From assembly GCA_000433515.1 (NCBI GenBank), contig FR891073.1, positions 1-8,325 of the forward strand: a stretch of 8,325 bases of DNA, in the 5' to 3' direction. The position numbers and the translations under genes were made by a program. This DNA comes from Candidatus Colimorpha enterica (GTDB lineage Bacteria; Bacillota; Clostridia; Oscillospirales; CAG-272). The notes under the pieces are model-generated. The model searched no databases. It had not been told where the DNA came from and was given only the letters and a program-made list of their open reading frames with translations. This document shows, piece by piece, positions 1 to 5,608 of the stretch; position 1 is the first letter of the stretch, and each line of letters begins with the position of its first letter.

Positions 1-11
1 ATGAATTACGG

Positions 12-61
12 GCTGCCGCAGACAGAAATCGCAAAACCCTGTCTGCGGCAGCTCTTTTTTT
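12..61 (+). terminator. Factor-independent terminator of an upstream gene off the left edge
   Basis: A perfect 14-bp stem pairs 12-25 (GCTGCCGCAGACAG) with 39-52 around a 13-nt loop and is followed by TCT and then seven T at 55-61. The T-run lies only on the plus-strand side, so it ends a plus-strand transcript entering from the left. A TGA at 2-4 could be that gene's stop codon, but too little is visible to assign it. Confidence 0.85.
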
Positions 62-380
62 CGCTGACAGTTCAAGGCGGCGCGGTGCCGAATGAGATGT
101 CAGTTTATTGCTTAAAATTTAATATTTTCCGCCATTAAGTCTGCTTTTTCCGTGCGCCGGGATAGGACCGAAAAGACCTGCATACCGCGGAAGCCGTGAG
201 CTGTCCGGGTCATGCAGGTCTCTCTGCGCCGTTAATGACTGAACCTCCGTGTACCGACAGGTACGCACGGCGGTGTAAGAGGCGGATGATACGTCAACGG
301 GGAGCTTCCTGCCCGGTTTTCCGGAATATTCTGCAGCCGCTCCTTCAGGCTGTCATCACAGGCGGCATCCGTCGGAAAAA
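62..380. other. Intergenic region without a gene; hairpin-rich
   Basis: I see no credible coding region here. The short open frames have no ribosome binding site and no recognisable product. The region contains the probable operon terminator at 171-221 and a possible folded element at 229-300. In that element CCGTT-AAT-GAC (229-239) can pair with GTCAACGG (293-300), enclosing a hairpin of CCGTG (247-251) with CACGG (266-270) capped by TACC-GACA-GGTA. A smaller CCGG-TTTT-CCGG hairpin sits further right, near 314-325. I do not recognise any known riboswitch in this layout on either strand. Confidence 0.5.
171..221 (-). terminator. Probable terminator of the glnA-ANTAR operon
   Basis: On the minus strand a 10-bp perfect stem (AGACCTGCAT at 221-212 pairing with 183-174) encloses a 28-nt, partly self-complementary loop. 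It is followed by a short T-run (four to five T, ending at 171). It lies about 160 nt beyond the ANTAR stop codon, with no gene between. The T-run is short and the loop large, so termination may be weak, but no better terminator is visible nearer the gene. Confidence 0.5.
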
Positions 381-971
381 TCACTGATTTTCATAGGTCC
401 GGATAATGAACTGCGACACCTCCGACCTTGTCTGCCGCAGATCCATCGCCTGTTTTTCGATGAATCTGTGGGCATTTTCCTCGTCCATGCCGAGCTTTGA
501 GATAAGGACCCACTTTGCGTGGTTGACAAGGCGGATCTCGTCCATTCGCTTCTGCATCGTCTCGGTCTTCTTCTCCTCCTTGACAAGTCTTGCGCGGAGA
601 GCTGCGGCTACCCTTACCGCCTGAGTCAGCGCAGACGACGACAGCGGCTTTGAGAGCACTATGACGCCGGAATCCTCGGTCTTATAGGCGATCTGGTCGT
701 AGATCTCGTTTTTCACGATAAGCACGACGCCGATGTTGCTGTTCTCCGCTTCTCCGGAGGCAAAATCGGCTCCGAACTCGTCCTTCAGCGGCGTATTTAC
801 GATAAGAATGTCATACGCGACCGAATCGAGCCTTCGCCGTGCCTCGGCGGCGCTTGCGACCGGGTATGAGGTGTCGTATCGCCCGCCGGAGAGCTGTCCG
901 GTCAGGTATTCGATGCCCTTGTCCGACCCGGATGCTATCAGCACCTTTCTTCGTTCTCTGTCAAATTCCAT
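381..971 (-). CDS. ANTAR-domain RNA-binding regulator with a degenerate receiver domain (NitR-like)
   Basis: This 196-residue protein has two parts. Residues about 9-118 look like a response-regulator receiver fold (a VLIAS first strand, a DILIVNTPL third strand, and a late VLSKP strand keeping the conserved Lys-Pro). The phosphorylatable Asp is replaced by Asn in VNTPL, and the acidic pair after the first strand is absent, so normal phosphorylation is unlikely. Residues about 135-190 match an ANTAR domain: EIRLVNHAKWVLI, EENAHRFIEKQAMDLR, then SEVSQFII. ANTAR proteins bind paired RNA hairpins and prevent transcription termination. The start lies 7 nt after the glutamine synthetase stop, and its ribosome binding site (GGAGGG, about 982-987) lies inside that gene's end, so the two are co-transcribed and probably translationally coupled. 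In clostridia an ANTAR protein beside glnA (NitR type) is linked to nitrogen control; transferring that role here is inference. Confidence 0.88.
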   Translation of the reverse strand: MEFDRERRKVLIASGSDKGIEYLTGQLSGGRYDTSYPVASAAEARRRLDSVAYDILIVNTPLKDEFGADFASGEAENSNIGVVLIVKNEIYDQIAYKTEDSGVIVLSKPLSSSALTQAVRVAAALRARLVKEEKKTETMQKRMDEIRLVNHAKWVLISKLGMDEENAHRFIEKQAMDLRQTRSEVSQFIIRTYENQ

Positions 972-978
972 ACGGAAG

Positions 979-2190
979 TCAGCCCTCCGCGGTATAGATG
1001 TCGGTTATATGCGCGGGAAGCGTTGATTTTATGAATCCGTCGGACAGTGCCGCCTGCCTTGCCTCCGAAAGATCCTCCGGCAGCTTTTTCAGCTTATCCG
1101 TGACCGATTCCGGTGCTGAGGCAAGATTGAGGTCAACGGGAGGAGGCGGCGTCAGCCCGCGCTTCACTCCGTCAAGCCCCGCGTAGATAAGGAGCGCGAA
1201 GGCAAGATACGGATTTGCGCAGCAGTCGGGAGAGCGGAGCTCAAGCCTCTTATACGCTCCGACGGCGGCGGGAATCCTTATCAGCTGTGACCGGTTCTGC
1301 TCCGACCACGACACATATCCGGGAGCCTTGTCGCCGAAAAGACGCTCATACGACTCTGCAGTCGGGTTGAGGAAGAGGGTCATGCCGCATATATGCTCCA
1401 TTATCCCCGCCATGAATGCCGGTGTCGGGTCGGCTCCGCCGGTGAGGGAGGTGACAGAGATGTTTATGTGCATCCCGCTTCCCGCCTCTCCGCCGAGGGG
1501 CTTCGGTGAGAATTCGGCATAAAGCCCGTTCGATGCCGCCGCAGTCCTGACCGCCCATTTGAAGGTTATCGCGTTGTCGGCGGCGGTGAGAGCATCGCCG
1601 TATCTGAAATCGATCTCGTTCTGGCCGGGTCCCTCCTCGTGATGGGACGTTTCCGGGCGTATGCCCATTTTTTCAAGGGTCAGGCAGACCTCGCGCCGGA
1701 AATTCTCGCCCTTGTCGGCGGGAGCAACGTCGAAATACCCGGCGCGGTCATAAGGCTCTGTCGGCATTCCGTTTTCATCGGTATTGAAGAGATAGAATTC
1801 GAACTCCGGTCCGAAATTGCACACTATCCCCGCCCCGGCGGCATCGGATACGGCTTTTTTCAGAAACGCACGGGAATCGCAGGGAAACGGCGTGCCGTCC
1901 GGGTATTTTATATCGCAGTACATCCGCATGACCTTGCCGTTTGACGGCCTCCACGGAAGCACCGTAAGGGTCGACGGGTCGGGAAACAGGAGAAGGTCGG
2001 AGCGGCTTGCATCCCCGAAGCCTTTTATCGCCGACGCATCGAACGATATACCGTCGCGGAAGGCTCTTTCAAGCTCCCCGGACATAACGGCGACGTTTTT
2101 CTGATTTCCGAACACGTCGCAGAAGGCAAGACGTATGAATCTGACGTCCTCTTCCTCGGTAAACTGCAGAACTTCCTTTTCCGTATACAT
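979..2190 (-). CDS. glnA: Glutamine synthetase, type I, shortened at the C-terminus
   Basis: The product should join ammonia and glutamate with ATP to make glutamine in the cytoplasm. Family landmarks are clear: FDASAIKGF with Asp51, GPEFEFYLF with Glu129 and Glu131, SHHEEGPGQNEIDF with Glu185 and Glu192, GSGMH with His241, NRSQLIRIP (299-307), and the LELRSPDCCANPYLAFA stretch (317-332). At 403 residues it is shorter than the usual roughly 440. The end stops near the point where relatives continue into the EW...WE...Y tail, leaving about 20 residues missing. Where most relatives have a Glu-Ala-Pro active-site flap, this one reads DKAP (287-290), and the Arg of the GlnR-regulated Bacillus enzyme's GFVR segment is Asp60. 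No adenylylation-type NIY/NLY motif is seen (DLNLAS at 353-358). The start is supported by GGGGAGG just upstream. It is the first gene of a two-gene operon with the ANTAR gene. Activity is likely but not certain. Confidence 0.93.
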   Translation of the reverse strand: MYTEKEVLQFTEEEDVRFIRLAFCDVFGNQKNVAVMSGELERAFRDGISFDASAIKGFGDASRSDLLLFPDPSTLTVLPWRPSNGKVMRMYCDIKYPDGTPFPCDSRAFLKKAVSDAAGAGIVCNFGPEFEFYLFNTDENGMPTEPYDRAGYFDVAPADKGENFRREVCLTLEKMGIRPETSHHEEGPGQNEIDFRYGDALTAADNAITFKWAVRTAAASNGLYAEFSPKPLGGEAGSGMHINISVTSLTGGADPTPAFMAGIMEHICGMTLFLNPTAESYERLFGDKAPGYVSWSEQNRSQLIRIPAAVGAYKRLELRSPDCCANPYLAFALLIYAGLDGVKRGLTPPPPVDLNLASAPESVTDKLKKLPEDLSEARQAALSDGFIKSTLPAHITDIYTAEG

Positions 2191-2253
2191 AAATAGCCTC
2201 CCCGCGCCCGGCGCTGTCTGTTATGACGTTATGATTGACAACATTACGGTTAT

Positions 2254-2282
2254 ATTATAACGTAAACAGATGTGCGTGTCAA
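2254..2282 (-). promoter_or_regulatory. Consensus SigA promoter of the glutamine synthetase operon
   Basis: On the minus strand a perfect -35 TTGACA (2282-2277) is followed by exactly 17 nt and a perfect -10 TATAAT (2259-2254). Transcription should begin near 2247, giving a leader of roughly 57 nt. The -10 sits in a near-palindrome (TTACG...CGTAA, 2244-2265), a possible operator. A small GCGC-CGG-GCGC hairpin lies just ahead of the ribosome binding site. Confidence 0.88.
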
Positions 2283-2423
2283 GAGGACGGGGATCAGCAA
2301 AGCACTTCAAAAACCGCCCCTCAAAAATCAACGACATAATCTGATGAAATCCATGCATATTGCCGCGCTTTCCGGAAACAATACCTGTGTCGGCTGCGAA
2401 AGAAGCGGAAACCGAAGCATGAA

Positions 2424-2452
2424 GCATTATGAAGAAATTTCCGCTCATAATT
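2424..2452 (+). promoter_or_regulatory. Candidate forespore (SigG-like) promoter for the spore protein gene
   Basis: GCATT (2424-2428), a 17-nt spacer and CATAATT (2446-2452) approximate the SigG pattern (GNATR and CATNNTA), with one mismatch in each box. Genes of this protein family are normally transcribed by SigG late in sporulation. The match is imperfect and the resulting leader of about 80 nt is long for this family, so this is tentative. Confidence 0.27.
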
Positions 2453-2524
2453 TTTCCCGCTCCGACAATAATAAAAACAGAACCGGCAAAGAAGCAGGTT
2501 CGGAAAACAAAATTCCAATATTAC

Positions 2525-2530
2525 AAGGAG
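2525..2530 (+). promoter_or_regulatory. Ribosome binding site fixing the spore protein start
   Basis: AAGGAG stands 8 nt before the ATG at 2539. This decides the start in favour of the 68-residue protein rather than an upstream in-frame ATG at 2272. Confidence 0.9.
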
Positions 2531-2538
2531 TTCAGAAA

Positions 2539-2745
2539 ATGGCTAACAGCAAAAAGAACGCAGTTCCTGCTGCTCGCGCGGCTCTTGATCAGTTCAAGAT
2601 GGAAGCTGCAAACGAAGTAGGCGTCAACCTCAACAACAGTTACAACGGTGACATCACCGCACGTCAGGCAGGCTCCGTCGGCGGTCAGATGGTCAAGAAG
2701 ATGATCGAAAAGTACGAGAACGATCTCAAGAACGGCAACAGATAA
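2539..2745 (+). CDS. Alpha/beta-type small acid-soluble spore protein (SASP)
   Basis: The 68-residue product belongs to the small proteins that coat spore DNA, shift it toward an A-like form and protect it from UV and chemical damage. They are degraded by the Gpr protease at germination. The first conserved block, about residues 20-32 (KMEAANEVGVNL), corresponds to the Gpr cleavage region, with Ala where Ile is common after the cleaved Glu. The second block, TARQAGSVGGQMVKKMIEKYE, keeps the hallmark GSVGG. The N-terminus is Lys- and Ala-rich, and the length fits the family (about 60-75). The gene stands alone, opposite in direction to both neighbours, as expected for a spore-specific unit. 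It shows the organism, or its recent ancestor, forms endospores. Which ssp paralogue it is cannot be told from one sequence. Confidence 0.95.
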   Translation: MANSKKNAVPAARAALDQFKMEAANEVGVNLNNSYNGDITARQAGSVGGQMVKKMIEKYENDLKNGNR

Positions 2746-2810
2746 CCTTATCCGAAGATAAGGGGCTGTTAAAGAACCCGGTGTTTTTAAACAGCCCTCA
2801 AAAACACCGG
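2746..2810 (+). terminator. Overlapping hairpins after the spore gene; probable 3' end signal
   Basis: Immediately after the stop, CCTTATC-CGAA-GATAAGG (2746-2763) forms a perfect 7-bp tetraloop hairpin. Next, 2763-2777 can pair with 2783-2797 (15 positions, one A-A mismatch, one G-T wobble, 5-nt loop). In competition, 2778-2788 can pair perfectly with 2800-2810 over 11 bp (CCGGTGTTTTT with AAAAACACCGG). The second and third hairpins cannot both form. None is followed directly by a clean T-run; the nearest is five T at 2825-2829. They could end transcription or stabilise the 3' end. Confidence 0.45.
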
Positions 2811-2833
2811 TCGGGAACCCGGCATTTTTGATG

Positions 2834-2897
2834 CGATCCCTATCGGATTTGCCCCTGTGACCTCCGGGTTCAGATTTTCTTGGAGGCAAAACGGGGC
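2834..2897. other. Intergenic hairpins of unknown role
   Basis: CGAT-CCCT-ATCG (2834-2845) is a small tetraloop hairpin. Further on, GCCCC (2851-2855) pairs with GGGGC (2893-2897), and CCTCC (2861-2865) with GGAGG (2882-2886), nested and separated by internal loops. No coding region with a ribosome binding site is visible here. With the elements on either side, this makes a 215-nt chain of hairpins after the spore gene. Confidence 0.35.
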
Positions 2898-2923
2898 TTT
2901 CGGCAACAGATACCAATGCCGTC

Positions 2924-2973
2924 GGGGTGTTGAAAAACTCAGTATGAGCTTTTCAACACCCCTTTTGATATTT
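2924..2973 (+). terminator. Plus-strand factor-independent terminator
   Basis: GGGGTGTTGAAAA (2924-2936) pairs with TTTTCAACACCCC (2950-2962) over 13 bp. Inside, CTCA-GTA-TGAG continues the stem past one A-C mismatch. TTTTGATATTTT follows, giving a T-rich tail on the plus strand only. It is the first clear plus-strand terminator after the spore gene and may be a backup stop for that transcript. Confidence 0.75.
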
Positions 2974-2994
2974 TGGTAAACCCGGACGGGAGGG

Positions 2995-3138
2995 TCACAT
3001 TTTTCTGACCTCGTCGGCTGAGCCGGCAAAGCCCTTTGACAGGGCGCGCACATCGCTGCCGGTGCATATGATGTTCTCGGCAGTGCCTCCCCGTCCGAGG
3101 CAACCGATCTTGGCTCCGGACGGTCTGACAAAGCCGAA
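2995..3138 (-). pseudogene. Coding-like 3' remnant of an unrecognised gene
   Basis: Reading the minus strand from 3138 to a TGA at 2995-2997 gives about 47 codons whose usage (GCC, GGC, ATC, GTC, GAG) matches the real genes here. The peptide contains GAKIGCLGRGGTAENIICTG and ends in DVRALSKGFAGSADEVRKM. The only in-frame ATG (3177) lies inside the pyrophosphatase terminator, and no ribosome binding site precedes it. This suggests the tail of an older gene whose front has been lost. I do not recognise the family. Several hairpins in the same stretch (GCCCT-TTGAC-AGGGC; CTGCCG with CGGCAG; CCGTCCG with CGGACGG) leave a structured RNA as an alternative. Confidence 0.3.
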
Positions 3139-3178
3139 AAAATGCGGACACCCGGCGCGAGCCTGAGATGTCCGCATT
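3137..3178 (-). terminator. Terminator of the membrane pyrophosphatase gene
   Basis: On the minus strand AATGCGGACA (3178-3169) pairs perfectly with TGTCCGCATT (3150-3141) around an 18-nt loop, and six T follow (3142-3137, overlapping the stem end). It begins 28 nt past the pyrophosphatase stop. Confidence 0.85.
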
Positions 3179-3206
3179 ATTATCCGGATAAGCCGGTCAT
3201 GCGGGA

Positions 3207-5384
3207 TCAGAATATGCTGAACCCGACGACAACCGAGGCGAAGACTATCGAGACGATGGAGAGCAGCTTTATCAGAATGTTTATCGCAGGGCCGGCGGTG
3301 TCCTTGAAGGGATCGCCGACGGTGTCTCCGACAACGGCAGCTTTATGGGAATCGCTTCCCTTGCCGCCGAAGTTGCCGCTCTCGATGTGCTTTTTGGCGT
3401 TGTCCCACGCACCGCCGGAGTTCGACATGAACACGGCAAGCAGGAAGCCGGTAACCGTCGCTCCGGCAAGCATTCCGACAACTCCGTTCACCCCGAGAAC
3501 AAGTCCCGCAATGACCGGAACGATGACCGCTGTGACCGCCGGCAGGATCATCTCCTTAAGCGACGCTTTCGTGCAGAGATCCACGCAGGAGGCGTAATCC
3601 GGGTCGGCATTTCCGTCCATGATCCCGGTGATCTCGCGGAACTGACGTCTGACCTCAATGACGATGCTCATTGCCGCCCTTCCGACCGCCTTCATGGTCA
3701 GAGCCGAGAAGATGAACGGCAGGCAGGCTCCGATGAACAGCCCGGCAAGAACGACGGGGTTCATTATGCTGAGGTCAAATCCGAAATCCGGATCGACCGT
3801 TTTTACCTTATCGATATAAGATGCGATCAGAGCAAGCGCGGTAAGCGCCGCAGAGCCTATCGCAAAGCCCTTTCCGGTGGCGGCGGTGGTGTTTCCGAGA
3901 GAGTCGAGGGCGTCGGTGCGCTCCCTGACCTCCTTTTCAAGCCCCGCCATCTGCGCGATGCCTCCGGCATTGTCGGCGACCGGACCGTATGCATCGGTCG
4001 CAAGGGTTATTCCGAGGGTGGAGAGCATTCCGACCGCCGCAAGCGCGATCCCGTAAAGCCCGCGCGACGTGCTGAACGGTATGCTTTCGCCGCCGATACT
4101 GACCGGCATTCCCGAAAGGAAGAACGAGCCGAGCAGGCATATCGCCACGATGACGACCGGAGCGACGGTTGACAGCATTCCGAGCCCGATTCCGTCGATT
4201 ATCTCGGTCGCGCAGCCGGTCTCGGCACAGCCGGCGAGCTTTTTCGTGGGCTTATATGAGTCGGAGGTGAAATATTCGGTGCATAGCCCTATCGCAACGC
4301 CGGAGACCAGCCCGAGAAGAACAGCTCCCGCGATTCCCGCAAAGTCCCTTCCGAGGGCAAAGCGGACTATCGGATATGCGGCAAGCGCGATTATCACCGC
4401 AGAGAGATTCGTTCCCCTTCTCAGAGCCGCAAGCAGCGACTTCTGGGAGGTGTTTTCCTTTGTTCTGACAAAGAACGTGCCGATCACCGAGGCGATGACG
4501 CCGACCGCGGCAAGCAGGAGCGGCACAAGCATTGCCCGCGTTCTGTCAACCGCCGCAACCTCGTTGAATGCCGAAACTCCGAGAGCCGATGCCGACAGGA
4601 CGGAGGAAACGTACGACTCATAAAGGTCGGCTCCCATTCCGGCGACGTCTCCGACGTTGTCTCCCACGTTGTCCGCGATGCAGGCGGGGTTTCTGGGGTC
4701 GTCCTCCGGTATCCCCGCTTCGACCTTTCCGACAAGGTCGGCTCCGACGTCGGCGGCTTTCGTGAATATTCCCCCGCCGACACGGGCGAAGAGCGCCATC
4801 GACGACGCACCCATACCGAAATTGATCATTGCTCCCGAGATCTCCTCTACCGGCATACGGAAGCCCATCTTAAGAATTATATACCACACCGAGATGTCAA
4901 GAAGTCCGAGTCCAACAACAGTCAGTCCCATGACCGACCCGGCGGAAAACGCGACCCTCAGCCCGCCGTTCAGGCTCCTGCGGCAGGCGTTGGCAGTCCT
5001 TGAGTTTGCCGCGGTGGCGATCTTCATGCCTATAAACCCCGACAGTGCCGAGAAGAACCCGCCGGTCACAAAGGCATACGGCGCAAAGCGGTTTATATAC
5101 CCGAAAAGCGAAACGGTAAGCAGAAGGACGAACATGAGAATAAAAAACGCTCCGACAACGCGGTACTGTCTTTTAAGGTAAGCTCCGGCACCTTTTCTTA
5201 TCGCGCCGGATATTCTTTTCATCCCGTCTGTCCCCTCAGGGCAGGCAAGAACCTTTTTCGCAGTCAGCACAACGTATATCAGAGCAGCAGCAGCCGCGGC
5301 GAGCACTACTATGGATATAAGATTCCCATACGTCGCCTGTCCGTTTCCGCCGGTGTCTCTCAGCCAGTTTACAATCGCATTCAT
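3207..5384 (-). CDS. hppA: Membrane-bound ion-translocating pyrophosphatase, potassium-dependent type
   Basis: This 725-residue multi-span membrane protein hydrolyses pyrophosphate and pumps H+ and/or Na+ out of the cytoplasm. The family's substrate motifs are all present: DVGADLVGKVE (212-222), the Asp-rich ADNVGDNVGDVAGM (237-250), EYFTSDSYKPT (about 370-380), TDAYGPVADNAGG (about 463-475) and, near the C-terminus, GGAWDNAKK and GDTVGDPFKDTAGP. After GNTT (497-500) the sequence is AATGKG rather than the KATTKG of potassium-independent enzymes, which marks the K+-dependent subfamily. Glu256 in DLYESY is at a position used by Na+-pumping relatives, but the transported ion cannot be settled by eye. 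Length is normal. The start has GGAGG 7 nt upstream (5392-5396). The gene has its own promoter and terminator and seems monocistronic. Confidence 0.96.
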   Translation of the reverse strand: MNAIVNWLRDTGGNGQATYGNLISIVVLAAAAAALIYVVLTAKKVLACPEGTDGMKRISGAIRKGAGAYLKRQYRVVGAFFILMFVLLLTVSLFGYINRFAPYAFVTGGFFSALSGFIGMKIATAANSRTANACRRSLNGGLRVAFSAGSVMGLTVVGLGLLDISVWYIILKMGFRMPVEEISGAMINFGMGASSMALFARVGGGIFTKAADVGADLVGKVEAGIPEDDPRNPACIADNVGDNVGDVAGMGADLYESYVSSVLSASALGVSAFNEVAAVDRTRAMLVPLLLAAVGVIASVIGTFFVRTKENTSQKSLLAALRRGTNLSAVIIALAAYPIVRFALGRDFAGIAGAVLLGLVSGVAIGLCTEYFTSDSYKPTKKLAGCAETGCATEIIDGIGLGMLSTVAPVVIVAICLLGSFFLSGMPVSIGGESIPFSTSRGLYGIALAAVGMLSTLGITLATDAYGPVADNAGGIAQMAGLEKEVRERTDALDSLGNTTAATGKGFAIGSAALTALALIASYIDKVKTVDPDFGFDLSIMNPVVLAGLFIGACLPFIFSALTMKAVGRAAMSIVIEVRRQFREITGIMDGNADPDYASCVDLCTKASLKEMILPAVTAVIVPVIAGLVLGVNGVVGMLAGATVTGFLLAVFMSNSGGAWDNAKKHIESGNFGGKGSDSHKAAVVGDTVGDPFKDTAGPAINILIKLLSIVSIVFASVVVGFSIF

Positions 5385-5415
5385 TGTTTTTCCTCCGGTT
5401 GATAGATTCTATGTT

Positions 5416-5447
5416 ATTATAATATCACACTTCGTGTTAAATTGCAA
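5416..5447 (-). promoter_or_regulatory. Promoter of the pyrophosphatase gene with possible operator
   Basis: On the minus strand TTGCAA (5447-5442) and TATTAT (5424-5419) are 17 nt apart; an overlapping TATAAT (5421-5416) is an alternative -10. The -35 is only a partial match. The spacer contains the inverted repeat ACAC-GAA-GTGT, and a GTGTTA/TAACAC pair (5434-5439 and 5468-5473) flanks the -35, so a regulator could bind here. Confidence 0.6.
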
Positions 5448-5549
5448 CTGTAAATTTCACATTTTAGTAACACTTTTGCGTGCAAATGTTGCACCGGATG
5501 TTATCTTACTGGGCAATACATCACTCCCGGGAGAAAAAATGTTATAACG

Positions 5550-5594
5550 AAAAAAACGGGGCTGTTAAAAAACATCAGGTTTTTTAACAGCCCC
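5550..5594 (-). terminator. Terminator of the carboxypeptidase-like gene
   Basis: A perfect 16-bp stem pairs 5558-5573 (GGGGCTGTTAAAAAAC) with 5579-5594 around a 5-nt loop. Read on the minus strand it ends in G and then seven T (5556-5550), 15 nt after the upstream gene's stop. The stem is near-symmetrical, so weaker plus-strand action is possible, but no plus-strand gene ends here. Confidence 0.92.
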
Positions 5595-5608
5595 TGAAAA
5601 ATCCGGGT

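Larger units (their letters stand above)
2191..2538. other. Divergent intergenic region between glnA and the spore protein gene
   Basis: About 350 nt separate the two divergent genes. The left part holds the glutamine synthetase promoter and leader. A second TTGACA on the plus strand (2235-2240) points toward the spore gene and shares the AT-rich core, but its best -10 match, TATAAC at 2256-2261, leaves only a 15-nt spacer. The right part is A-rich and holds the candidate spore-gene promoter and its ribosome binding site. An open frame runs through from 2272 into the spore gene, but its upstream part does not resemble protein and lacks a ribosome binding site. Confidence 0.55.

Noticed and set aside
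62..380. Known riboswitch or T-box in the left intergenic region
   Set aside because: I compared the visible stems with common classes from memory (M-box, ZTP, guanidine, lysine, THF) and found no convincing conserved core.
2219..2240. GlnR-type box upstream of glutamine synthetase
   Set aside because: TGTTA is present at 2219-2223 but the matching half at the required 7-nt spacing reads ATGAT instead of TNACA.
2272..2538. Upstream extension of the spore protein to an ATG at 2272
   Set aside because: The family begins near the ATG at 2539, which has AAGGAG 8 nt upstream; the extension overlaps the glnA promoter and looks non-coding.
2763..2810. H-type pseudoknot formed by 2763-2770/2790-2797 and 2778-2788/2800-2810
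   Set aside because: The order of arms fits, but only 2 nt would have to cross the 8-bp first stem, which is sterically unlikely. Competing hairpins are a better reading.
3345..4172. Long plus-strand open frame (275 codons) opposite the pyrophosphatase gene
   Set aside because: It lies wholly within a well-supported gene on the other strand, is rich in Arg, Asp and His as expected for an antisense frame of GC-rich coding DNA, and has no recognisable domain.
5311..5547. Plus-strand open frame across the pyrophosphatase promoter
   Set aside because: It overlaps the gene start and promoter on the opposite strand, has no ribosome binding site and no protein-like pattern.
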